In this document: piece by piece, positions 28,499 through 36,764 of the stretch
Layout: the number at the start of each line of letters is the position of its first letter
How positions within the stretch are numbered: the first letter of the stretch is position 1
DNA from: Bacteroidota bacterium
GTDB taxonomy: Bacteria > Bacteroidota > Ignavibacteria > UBA10030 > UBA6906
Length of the DNA stretch: 64,000 nt
NCBI GenBank assembly: GCA_030835135.1
Contig: JAUQWO010000075.1
Coordinates: forward strand, 1-64,000
Direction: 5' to 3'
Notes under the pieces: generated by a model
The model's database searches: none
What the model saw: only the letters and a program-made list of their open reading frames with translations
Told to the model about the DNA's origin: nothing
Translations under genes and position numbers: made by a program

Positions 28499-28933
28499 AT
28501 GACGATCCTCGTCGTTGATGATGAGCCCGAATACCGGCTCGTGCTGAAGAACGTTCTTGTGAGCGAAGGGTACACCGTGCTCGTCGCCGAGAATGGCGAG
28601 GATGGGTTCACGAAGTTGAGTCAGAACCCGATCGACCTGGTCATCTCCGATATCTATATGCCGGTCCTGGACGGCATCCGGTTCCACCGCAAGGTGCGGT
28701 CGACGCCGGAATTCGCAACGGTCCCGTTCCTGTTCGTTTCTGCTTTCGACGATCAGCACACGCTGGATGCCGTCCAGAATCCGCGCACCGAAGGATTCCT
28801 CCGCAAGGCCAGGCCCATCACCGAGCTGAAAGAGTGGATCCAGTATCTCACGACGCCGGAAGAGAAGCGCGCCAAGATGCCCCCGGGTGGCGCGCGCTCC
28901 CGCCTCAATGACCAGCTCCGTCGCTCTCGCTGA
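28499..28933 (+). CDS. single-domain response regulator (CheY-like)
   Basis: 144 aa. A receiver domain with acidic pocket Asp7/Asp8, phospho-acceptor Asp51 (ISDIYMP), Ser81 and Lys103. No output domain, only a ~25-residue basic tail (residues ~120-144). It must act by protein contact or phosphotransfer. No kinase lies beside it. Confidence 0.9.
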   Translation: MTILVVDDEPEYRLVLKNVLVSEGYTVLVAENGEDGFTKLSQNPIDLVISDIYMPVLDGIRFHRKVRSTPEFATVPFLFVSAFDDQHTLDAVQNPRTEGFLRKARPITELKEWIQYLTTPEEKRAKMPPGGARSRLNDQLRRSR

Positions 28934-28987
28934 GCGGTCTCTGTTCTCACCAGACCCATTCTCATCACAACCTGACCGTTACAGTTT

Positions 28988-30019
28988 ATGCCAGACACTA
29001 TTCGTACGCCCGCGACACTCGTGACCGGAGCGAATGGCGAGATGGGCCACGGCCTTATCGAGCGCCTCTCTGCCGCCGGGGGACACCATATCATCGCCAT
29101 GGATGTCCGGCCCATCGATGACGACCTGAAGAACCACTGCGGAACCACGCTGGTGGGCGATATCCTGGACTCACGCCTGCTGGAACGTCTGGCGAGCGAG
29201 TATCAGATCCGCACGATCTTTCACCTCGCGGCATTGCTCTCCACGCGCGCCGAGTTCACCCCCGAAGCCGCACACCGCGTGAACGTTGAGGGCACGATGT
29301 TCCTGCTCAAGCTCGCGATCGAGCAGTCGCGCTGGCAGGGTGCGCCGGTGCAGTTCCTCTTCCCCAGTTCGATCGCCGTCTACGGCCTCCCGTCGGTCAC
29401 CCAGAAACGCATGGCAGGCCGCGTCCGCGAGAATGAATGGACCACGCCGGTGACGATGTACGGCTGTAATAAACTGTACTGTGAGCACCTCGGCCGCTAC
29501 TACTCGCACCACTATCGCCAGCTTGCCGCCGATGCCGAGAAGGCCGGCGTGGACTTCCGGAGTATCCGGTTCCCGGGGCTGATCAGCGCCGAGACGGTGC
29601 CGAGCGGGGGCACCAGCGATTACGCTCCTGAGATGCTTCACGCGGCAGCGCAGGGAAAACCATACTCCTGCTTCGTGCGCGAGGACGTCCGGATCCCGTT
29701 CATGGCGATGCCCGATGCCATCACGGCAATGCTGCGGCTGCAGCAGGCCCCGGTGGCACACCTCACGCAGACCGTGTACAACATCACCAGCTTCAGCCCC
29801 TCTGCCGGCGAGATCCGGGACATCGTGCTGGGGGCATTCCCCGGCGCGTCGATCACCTTCCTGCCCGACGACAAGCGTCAGGCCATCGTGGATTCCTGGC
29901 CGGAAGATGTGAATGATGAGGCTGCCCGCCGCGACTGGGGGCTCGCACCCGCGTACGACCAGAAGCGCGCGTTCGAGGAATACCTGATCCCGACCATCCG
30001 CCGGCGGTACCACAAGTGA
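28988..30019 (+). CDS. SDR-type L-threonine 3-dehydrogenase-like protein
   Basis: 343 aa extended SDR. The NAD-binding motif is VTGANGEMG and the catalytic pair Tyr/Lys is in YGCNKLYCE. The substrate region PGLISAETVPSGGTSDYAPEM, with RIPFMAMPDAI, matches the UDP-galactose-epimerase-like threonine dehydrogenases of Flavobacteria, which oxidise threonine to 2-amino-3-ketobutyrate. No 2-amino-3-ketobutyrate ligase (kbl) is adjacent, so another SDR activity is not excluded. Its stop overlaps the GTG of the next gene. Confidence 0.8.
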   Translation: MPDTIRTPATLVTGANGEMGHGLIERLSAAGGHHIIAMDVRPIDDDLKNHCGTTLVGDILDSRLLERLASEYQIRTIFHLAALLSTRAEFTPEAAHRVNVEGTMFLLKLAIEQSRWQGAPVQFLFPSSIAVYGLPSVTQKRMAGRVRENEWTTPVTMYGCNKLYCEHLGRYYSHHYRQLAADAEKAGVDFRSIRFPGLISAETVPSGGTSDYAPEMLHAAAQGKPYSCFVREDVRIPFMAMPDAITAMLRLQQAPVAHLTQTVYNITSFSPSAGEIRDIVLGAFPGASITFLPDDKRQAIVDSWPEDVNDEAARRDWGLAPAYDQKRAFEEYLIPTIRRRYHK

Positions 30020-31422
30020 CCGCTGCGCGACAGGGCCACAGGTCCCGGTTCGTTCTCGCCTGCTGCCTCGGCACGATGCTGTGTGGAAGTGTGCCGGCGG
30101 CCTCTGCGGGCTCACCACCCGCCGACTCCCTTGCACGCATGCTCCTCCGCGCGGGCCTCAACGGCAACAGCGCCTACGCGCTGCTCGCTGAACTGACGAC
30201 GGCGTGCGGGCCGCGCCTGAGCGGCTCTCCGGGTGCCGCCAGGGCCGTGGACCTGACCGCGGCGATGATGCGCCGGTATGGCTTTGTGAACGTGCGCGCG
30301 GAATCGCTCATGGTCCCGCACTGGGTGCGCGGACCGGTCGAGGATGCACAGCTTCTCGATGGACGCGGCCGGCGTCGAGCGCTCGCCGTGGCGGCCCTGG
30401 GCGGGAGCGTGGCGACGCCCCGTACCGGCATCACTGCCGGCGTCATCGAAGTGCGATCATTCGATGAACTGCGTGCTGCCGGACCCCGTGCAGCCGGGAA
30501 GATCGTGTTCTTCAACCGTCCCATGGACCCCACGACGTTCAATACGTTCGGTGGATACGGCGGTGCGGTGGATCAACGTGCATCGGGGGCCATCGAGGCT
30601 GCACGTGTTGGCGCCGTCGGGGTGATCGTCCGCTCGGTGACGCTGGCGCATGATAACGTCCCGCATACCGGATCGATGTCCTATGCGGACAGCATCGTGA
30701 AGATCCCCGCCGTGGCCATCGGGATCCGCGACGCGGAGTTGCTGAGTACCACCGTCGCACGCGATCCCCGCGCGCGTGTCAGGATACGGTTATCGTGTCA
30801 GACCCTCCCCGATGCACCTTCGGCGAATGTTCTGGGCGAGTTGGTGGGGAGTGAGCGTCCCGACGAGGTGATCGTCATCGGCGGACACCTGGATTGCTGG
30901 GACAAAGGGGTTGGTGCACATGACGACGGGGCCGGGTGCATGCAGGCGATCGAAGCCCTCCGGCTCCTCAAGGTGCTCGGCATCACGCCGAAGCGTACCA
31001 TCCGCGCCGTCATGTTCATGAATGAAGAGAACGGTTCACGCGGCGGCAGGGCCTATGCCGCGGACCCGCACCGCACCACGGAACGCCACGTCGCGGCCAT
31101 CGAAGCCGACCGCGGCGGATTCACCCCGCGGGGATTCGCGGTGCAGGCAGACAGTGCAACGGTTGAACGTGTGCGGCGCTGGGCGCCTCTCCTGGACATC
31201 GTCGGCGCGGGACAGATCTCGGCCGGGCATGCCGGGGTGGACGTCTCGCCGATCGTCGATGCAGGTGCGACCGGGTTCGGTCTCATCGTGGACCATCACC
31301 GCTATTTCGATGTGCATCATTCCGCGAACGACACGCTGCAGGCGGTGCATCCGCGCGAACTCGAACTCGGAGCGATCGCCGGAGCGCTGCTGGTGTATCT
31401 GCTGTCGGAAGAGGGACTGTAG
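30016..31422 (+). CDS. M28-family zinc aminopeptidase, secreted
   Basis: 468 aa, starting at GTG 30016 (GTGA overlap with the SDR gene). The signal peptide ends near residue 31. A PA-type insert lies about 115-225. The peptidase core carries zinc ligands in GGHLDCWD and GAHDDGAG, the catalytic Glu in MNEENGSRGG, an Asp ligand in EADRGG and the last His in VHHSANDT. A broad aminopeptidase of the periplasm or outside is expected. Confidence 0.9.
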   Translation: MTAARQGHRSRFVLACCLGTMLCGSVPAASAGSPPADSLARMLLRAGLNGNSAYALLAELTTACGPRLSGSPGAARAVDLTAAMMRRYGFVNVRAESLMVPHWVRGPVEDAQLLDGRGRRRALAVAALGGSVATPRTGITAGVIEVRSFDELRAAGPRAAGKIVFFNRPMDPTTFNTFGGYGGAVDQRASGAIEAARVGAVGVIVRSVTLAHDNVPHTGSMSYADSIVKIPAVAIGIRDAELLSTTVARDPRARVRIRLSCQTLPDAPSANVLGELVGSERPDEVIVIGGHLDCWDKGVGAHDDGAGCMQAIEALRLLKVLGITPKRTIRAVMFMNEENGSRGGRAYAADPHRTTERHVAAIEADRGGFTPRGFAVQADSATVERVRRWAPLLDIVGAGQISAGHAGVDVSPIVDAGATGFGLIVDHHRYFDVHHSANDTLQAVHPRELELGAIAGALLVYLLSEEGL

Positions 31423-31458
31423 ACCGGAGGCGATACGGAGCACAGACCATCCATCACG

Positions 31459-33327
31459 GTGATCAGCAGGACCGGGCTCGCGCTCCTGGTCTTCATCGGT
31501 CTTGCCGGCACGTTCCCCTCCGCCGTGAACTGGGGCGCACACTTCTGGGGTTTCCTCGCACTCCCGCTGCCGATCCTCCTTGCCATCCTGATGGCGTCCG
31601 CGCTTCTCCCCCGTGTCCAGGACCACGTGCTGGCTTTCCTGCAGCGATGTGTCGATCTCTTCACTTCGCCATCGCGCCTGCGCGTGGCTCTCCTGTGGGC
31701 GGTCCTGTGCGCCGCGGCGGGAGTGCTCTTCTGGACATTCCGTCAGCGGACGTTCTTCCTGGGCGATGGCTACCTGGTTCTGCGCACGCTGCCCGTTGCA
31801 GCGGCATCCGGCGATATCCCGGCATCATTCCCGACCGCGCCTCTCACCGGATCCCTGGCGACAGCCCTGTACACCGTGTTCCGCGCGAACGGGGCAGCCG
31901 AGCCGGCCCTTGCTTCCTGGCAGACACTGTCCATCCTCTCCGGCATGGTCGCGATCCCCGTCGTGTGGAACCTGGCACGTCTCCTTGCGGCCGATATGCG
32001 CGAACGGCTGGCGGTGTCCCTGCTGATCCTGGGCAGCGGAGCAACGATGCTCTTCTTCGGGTATGTGGAAACATATCCCCCGGCGTACGTGATGTTGCTC
32101 GCGTTCCTGGGCGCGGCATTGCGAGCACGGAACCAACACGGCTCACTGCTGGCCGTGGCCGTGCTCTTCGTCGTGCTGATCCTCTTCCATCTCGGCATGC
32201 TCCTCTGTGCTCCGATCGTTCTCCTCCTTGTGACGGACGCCGTGCGAGGGAAAAGGTGGAAGGATCTTACCCTGTCGATCCTCGTCGCCGCCGGTGTCGC
32301 AGCCGTGGTGCTGGTGCTGCTTGCATATTCTCCCGCGAGGCTGCTGGCGACGTTCATGAGAGATGGAGGCTCTTTCCTCCATCTGCAACGGACCGACACA
32401 TGGAACGAGAGCTACGCGCTATTCTCGCTCTGGCATTGGGCCGACCTGCTGAACCTGCACCTGCTCGTGTCACCCTTTGCACTGGTCCTGGCAGGCGGGC
32501 TGTTCGCCGGTGCCCTCGTTCCCGCGCGCTATCGTCAACCGGGGACGTTCTTCTGGATCGTGGTCGCAGGGCCGCCGCTGCTCTGGCTCTTCTTCAACAA
32601 TTTTGAATTGGGCATGAGCAGGGACTGGGACCTGGCCGCGCCGTTCGCGGCGGTGGTCGGTCTCGGGGGTCTGGCCGGCTGGCTGGCGATGATGGGCCCA
32701 TCGGAAACGAGGACCCGGGGAGTCGTGGTGATGGCGCTCATCACGATCGTGCACACCGCCGGATGGGTGGGCGTGAATGCCAGTGCCGGAGGGTCGGTGC
32801 TCCGGTTCGATACGCTTCTGGATTTCCGGTCGATCGCGCCGCGGGCCATGGCGATCGCCTTTGAGGAGGTAGGCGACTACCGGCGTGAGCGTCGCGACGC
32901 CAACGGAGCCGTCGAAGCGTTCGCGCGCATGGTCGTGCTCGACTCCACAAGTGCCCGGCGGTGGACGGTGCTTGCGAACGCCGAGGCGATGGCAGGGAAT
33001 GCGCCGGCCGCACGGTTGGCCTACGAACGGGCCATCGCGCTCGGGAACACCGATCCGGAGACCCACACGAACCTTGCGATCGTACTGTTCGCCGGTGGCG
33101 ACGTGGATGCGGCGCTCACCCGGATCCGCGAGGCGGTGGCTCTGGACACCCTGGATGCAACGGCCGCGTACACGTACGGCCAGATGCTTGTGGAAGGGAA
33201 GGCGGACATGCGTGCTGCGCTCCCATGGTTCGAACGGGCACTGCGCCTCGATCCGACCGATCACCATGCGCAGTCGTATATGGATCGTTGCCGGGCGGCG
33301 CTCGGTGCAACATCCCGCCATCACTAG
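31459..33327 (+). CDS. multi-pass membrane protein with C-terminal TPR domain (GT-C-like)
   Basis: 622 aa, GTG start 31459. About 10-12 TM helices fill residues 1-455, including a GDGYLVLR loop after the third helix, a layout similar to GT-C mannosyltransferase-like proteins (DUF2723-like). Residues about 475-610 form three to four tetratricopeptide repeats. Glycosyl transfer to protein or lipid is possible but the acidic catalytic motif is not clear. It stands between a peptidase gene and a regulator gene. Confidence 0.6.
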   Translation: MISRTGLALLVFIGLAGTFPSAVNWGAHFWGFLALPLPILLAILMASALLPRVQDHVLAFLQRCVDLFTSPSRLRVALLWAVLCAAAGVLFWTFRQRTFFLGDGYLVLRTLPVAAASGDIPASFPTAPLTGSLATALYTVFRANGAAEPALASWQTLSILSGMVAIPVVWNLARLLAADMRERLAVSLLILGSGATMLFFGYVETYPPAYVMLLAFLGAALRARNQHGSLLAVAVLFVVLILFHLGMLLCAPIVLLLVTDAVRGKRWKDLTLSILVAAGVAAVVLVLLAYSPARLLATFMRDGGSFLHLQRTDTWNESYALFSLWHWADLLNLHLLVSPFALVLAGGLFAGALVPARYRQPGTFFWIVVAGPPLLWLFFNNFELGMSRDWDLAAPFAAVVGLGGLAGWLAMMGPSETRTRGVVVMALITIVHTAGWVGVNASAGGSVLRFDTLLDFRSIAPRAMAIAFEEVGDYRRERRDANGAVEAFARMVVLDSTSARRWTVLANAEAMAGNAPAARLAYERAIALGNTDPETHTNLAIVLFAGGDVDAALTRIREAVALDTLDATAAYTYGQMLVEGKADMRAALPWFERALRLDPTDHHAQSYMDRCRAALGATSRHH

Positions 33328-33340
33328 ACGGACCTCTGCA

Positions 33341-34024
33341 ATGAACGATCCAGTATCGGTACTGGTCATCGACGATGACCACGATTTTCTCACGAGCATG
33401 GTGGCCTTGCTCCGCCCGCTCGGCTATCACGTGTCGACGGCCCGGAACGGAGAGGAAGGCTGGACCCGGATCGTGACCGAGAAGCCCGATGTGCTGCTGA
33501 TGGATTGGGTCCTCCCCGACACGGATGGGGTTGCGCTGATCCGGCGCATGCGGGCATCGGCCGAACACCGCGAACGGTACGTGATCATGGTCACCGGACG
33601 CAGCGGCAAAGAGGACCTCATTCGGGGGATGGACGAAGGGGCGAACGACTATCTGCCCAAGCCGTTCAATAATGAAGAGCTCCTCGTCCGGATCCGCGTG
33701 GGGATCAGGAACAAGAAACTCGAAGAAGAACTGGCCCAGCAGGTCCGCCGCACCACGGTCCTGGAAATGGCGGGCTCTCTCGCGCATGAGATCGGCAATC
33801 CGCTCAGCGCGATCACGCTCTTGCACACGAAGCTCTCGCGGGACCCCCGTCTGACAGCCATGCCCGATATCACCCGCGACCTGGCAGCACTCAAGAACGA
33901 GCTTGCCCGGATAGAATTCCTCGTGCGGAAGGCGCAGCATATCACCACCGTCAATTCCATTCCCTATGCCGGTGACCTGCAGATCATCGATCTGAAGAAC
34001 GGAGCGGGGGAGCAGGAGTCCTGA
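33341..34024 (+). CDS. receiver domain fused to HisKA-like dimerisation domain, no ATPase domain
   Basis: 227 aa. The receiver (1-120) has phospho-acceptor Asp55, Thr85 and Lys107. A coiled linker (about 122-140) leads to an H-box, SLAHEIGNPLSAI, with His149. The protein then ends after about 75 residues without the N/G1/G2 boxes of a histidine kinase. It could act as a phosphotransfer module or phosphatase. The frame is intact to the stop, and no HATPase follows in any frame before thioredoxin. Confidence 0.85.
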   Translation: MNDPVSVLVIDDDHDFLTSMVALLRPLGYHVSTARNGEEGWTRIVTEKPDVLLMDWVLPDTDGVALIRRMRASAEHRERYVIMVTGRSGKEDLIRGMDEGANDYLPKPFNNEELLVRIRVGIRNKKLEEELAQQVRRTTVLEMAGSLAHEIGNPLSAITLLHTKLSRDPRLTAMPDITRDLAALKNELARIEFLVRKAQHITTVNSIPYAGDLQIIDLKNGAGEQES

Positions 34025-34147
34025 AGACCGCATCGGCCTCCGCGGCGGGCGCCCGGCGGTGACCCGTTCCGGGTGGTGTGCGCATCCTATCCACAGATCA
34101 CTCCCGCTGTGCGGGTCACACGAACAGCCAGAAATGATGAGGAAGCG

Positions 34148-34522
34148 ATGGAATTCCTGACCATGCAGTCGTTCAAAGAGAAGGTCTTCGATTTCGAGAA
34201 GAATAAAGAGTGGAAATTCGAGGGCGAACTCCCCTGTATCATCGACTTTTACGCGGATTGGTGTGGGCCGTGCAAGATGGTGGCACCGATCCTGGACGAG
34301 CTTTCGAAGGAGTATGCCGGGAAGATCAACGTCTACAAGATCGATACGGAAAAAGAGCAGGAACTGGCCTCCATGTTCGGCATTCGCAGCATTCCGTCCC
34401 TGCTGTTCGTCCCGAAGGACGGGCAGCCGCAGATGGCCATGGGCGCCCTTCCCAAAGAGGCGTTCAAGGATGCGATCAGCTCCGTGCTTGGCGTGAACCC
34501 TCCTCTGGTGATCGTTCAATAG
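34148..34522 (+). CDS. trxA: thioredoxin
   Basis: 124 aa. Active site WCGPC (Cys39, Cys42), cis-Pro in SIPSLL. The start ATG 34148 follows GAGGAAGC; no signal peptide, so cytoplasmic. It reduces protein disulfides. Slightly longer than typical because of an N-terminal ~20-residue lead (EFLTMQSFKEKVFDFEKNK). Confidence 0.93.
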   Translation: MEFLTMQSFKEKVFDFEKNKEWKFEGELPCIIDFYADWCGPCKMVAPILDELSKEYAGKINVYKIDTEKEQELASMFGIRSIPSLLFVPKDGQPQMAMGALPKEAFKDAISSVLGVNPPLVIVQ

Positions 34523-34568
34523 GACAGGGTTCCCGTTCCGGCTCCGGCAGTATGGCTGTGTGACCCTG

Positions 34569-34621
34569 CGGGCAGCCCGGTGAAGCGCAATGCCGATCCG
34601 GGTCTGCCCGTTCTTGTTGTT
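34569..34621 (+). terminator. terminator-like hairpin after thioredoxin
   Basis: CGGGCAGCCCGG (34569-34580) pairs with CCGGGTCTGCCCG (34598-34610) with one bulged T, then a T-rich TTCTTGTTGTT tract. It lies 47 bases after the stop. Confidence 0.6.
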
Positions 34622-34676
34622 CCCCCGGTTCAGCGACTCCCTCGTCTCCCCGGCGTTCTCCCCATGGATCGCGCAC

Positions 34677-34708
34677 GTTGAGGATTCCGCGCGATTTTGC
34701 TATCTTGA
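34677..34708 (+). promoter_or_regulatory. candidate promoter for the LpoB-like gene
   Basis: GTTG (34677-34680), 20 bases, TATCTTGA (34701-34708), then 30 bases to the ATG. Same box spacing as the apaG and S9 sites. It follows the thioredoxin terminator, as expected for a new transcription unit. Confidence 0.5.
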
Positions 34709-34738
34709 AGCGGCACACCACCACAGGTACCGTCATTC

Positions 34739-35374
34739 ATGAATAGTGCAAGGAGACATGCTGTGACCACCCTCCGAATTCTCTCTGTTGGCATCATGGT
34801 TCTCGCGCTGGCGATGCTCTCCGGCTGCGGCGCCTCGAAGACCGTCACCCGTGTCGAGCCCGACGAACAGATCGATCTGAGCGGCGACTGGAACGATACG
34901 GATTCACGCCTGGTCGCGGAAGAGATGATCAAGGATGTGCTGGGCCGGCCGTGGCTGGCGGAATTCAAAGGCGACAAGAAGCGCACGCCCGTGGTCATCG
35001 TCGGGACCGTCCGCAACCGGACCTCCGAACATATCGCCACGACGGCATTCATCAAGAACCTCGAACGTGAGCTGATCAACTCCGGCCGCGTGGACTTCGT
35101 GGCGAACAAGGAAGAGCGGCAGGAAGTGCGCGACGAGCGGACGGACCAGCAGGAATTCTCCTCCGCGGAGACGCTGAAGAAATTCCAGCAGGAGACCGGG
35201 GCCGACTTCATGCTCCGCGGCGACATCACCAGCATCATCGATGCGGAAGGCGGACAGCAGGTGAAGTATTACCAGGTCAACCTCGAACTCGTCAACATCG
35301 AGACCAACCGGAAGGCATGGATCGGCGAGAAGAAGCTGAAGAAGCTCGTCTCGCAGAGCGGCAGCAAATTCTGA
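34739..35374 (+). CDS. LpoB-like penicillin-binding protein activator lipoprotein
   Basis: 211 aa. Lipobox LSGC with Cys30. The domain (about 65-205) matches LpoB/PF13036: PVVIVGTVRNRTSEHIATTAF, FVANKEERQE, TGADFMLRGDITSI and a final NRKAWIGEKKLKKL. In E. coli LpoB is an outer-membrane lipoprotein that activates PBP1B, but in many other phyla the role is not tested. It is followed after 7 bases by a COG3014-like lipoprotein, a known companion pairing. A GTG at 34763 is an alternative start. Confidence 0.82.
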   Translation: MNSARRHAVTTLRILSVGIMVLALAMLSGCGASKTVTRVEPDEQIDLSGDWNDTDSRLVAEEMIKDVLGRPWLAEFKGDKKRTPVVIVGTVRNRTSEHIATTAFIKNLERELINSGRVDFVANKEERQEVRDERTDQQEFSSAETLKKFQQETGADFMLRGDITSIIDAEGGQQVKYYQVNLELVNIETNRKAWIGEKKLKKLVSQSGSKF

Positions 35375-35381
35375 CGATAGC

Positions 35382-36761
35382 ATGCCCGCGCGTCCGACCC
35401 TGATGGGTACGCTGCGGCTCGCCGCCGCGGTGTGCTCGCTCCTGCTTGCCTCGTGTGCCGCGCCGACGGCCTTCTACCGTGACGTCGATGCCGGGATGGC
35501 CGCCGGGCGATACGACGAGGCCATCGGGACCGTGCGCCTGCACCGCGAGGCGTATGGTGAGAAGAGCAGCGTGTTGTACGGTCTGGACATGGGCGCACTG
35601 CACCACTATGCCGGCAACCCCGATTCCTCGACAGCGTATCTCCTCGCCGCCGAGCGTGAGATCGGGGACCTCTACACGAAGAGCATCTCGGCGGAAGCGC
35701 TGGCGTTCATCCTCAATGATAATGTGCTGCCGTACGACGGCGAAGACTTCGAGCGGGTGCTGGTGAACGTGTTCCTTGCGTTGAACTTCGCCACGAAGGG
35801 GCTGCCCGATGAGGCGCTCGTCGAGGCGCGCAAAGTGGACCTGAAGCTGAAGGAGTATGCCCGCCAGTACGAGGGCAAGAACGCCTATCAGGAGGATGCC
35901 TTCGCGCGGTATCTCTCGGGCATCCTGTACGAGTCCACCGGCGAGATCAACGATGCGTTCATCTCGTATCAGAAAGCGTACGATGCGTACACATTCTACG
36001 CGAAGACATTCGGCACGCCGGTACCCCCTATGCTCCTGGATGATCTGGTACGGACGGCGGGGATGCTGATGTTCACCGAGCAGTCGGAGCGGTACCGGGA
36101 ATTGGGCGGGGCGCCGTACGACCGTTCCCTGGCACAGCGGGGCAGCCTTGTGGTGATCGCCTATGCCGGCCGCGGACCGGTGAAGGTCGAGGAACGTCCG
36201 AGCGTCTCCATCGCCGATGAACATGGCACGCTGCACACGTTTCAGATCGCTCTGCCGAAGTTCGTTCCGCGCTTCCGGGGGAGCCGGACGTACGATATCG
36301 GCGTGCACCGCGGGGACGATTCCGCTGCCGTGGCGTCCGCACGGACGGTGCTGGCCGAAGATGTGACCGCGATCGCGGCACAGGTACTGGAAGACCGGCT
36401 GGGCCTCATCTATCTGAAGAGCGGCGGACGGGCGTTGCTGAAGTTCCTCGCGGCCGAGAAGGCCAAGAGCGCGATCAAGAAGAAAAGCGGCGAGAACGGG
36501 TCGTCGGAGACCAGCGGCGACCGCCTGACCAATTTCCTCTCGAGTCTCGCCATCGACCTTGTGGTGGGTGCAACGGAATCCGCCGATGTCCGCACCTGGC
36601 GGACGTTACCCGCACAGTTCCAGATCGCGCGGATCTTCCTCCCACCGGGTGAGTATGCTGTCCGCGCGTCCGCCGACGATGGCGGCTATGGCATTACACA
36701 GGAGTCCGTGCAGATACGGGCCGGACGATCGACGTTTGTTCTACTGGATGACCTACGGTGA
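35382..36761 (+). CDS. COG3014-like lipoprotein with TPR-like repeats
   Basis: 459 aa. Lipobox LLASC, Cys25. Residues about 35-230 are helical repeats of TPR character (YDEAIGTVRLHREAYG, DEALVEARKVDLKL, FARYLSGILYESTG). The rest is beta-rich with a Lys-rich stretch near 360-372. By resemblance this is the COG3014 family, commonly beside LpoB-like genes. Function unknown, probably in the same envelope process. It ends 3 bases before glgB. Confidence 0.7.
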   Translation: MPARPTLMGTLRLAAAVCSLLLASCAAPTAFYRDVDAGMAAGRYDEAIGTVRLHREAYGEKSSVLYGLDMGALHHYAGNPDSSTAYLLAAEREIGDLYTKSISAEALAFILNDNVLPYDGEDFERVLVNVFLALNFATKGLPDEALVEARKVDLKLKEYARQYEGKNAYQEDAFARYLSGILYESTGEINDAFISYQKAYDAYTFYAKTFGTPVPPMLLDDLVRTAGMLMFTEQSERYRELGGAPYDRSLAQRGSLVVIAYAGRGPVKVEERPSVSIADEHGTLHTFQIALPKFVPRFRGSRTYDIGVHRGDDSAAVASARTVLAEDVTAIAAQVLEDRLGLIYLKSGGRALLKFLAAEKAKSAIKKKSGENGSSETSGDRLTNFLSSLAIDLVVGATESADVRTWRTLPAQFQIARIFLPPGEYAVRASADDGGYGITQESVQIRAGRSTFVLLDDLR

Positions 36762-36764
36762 CCC

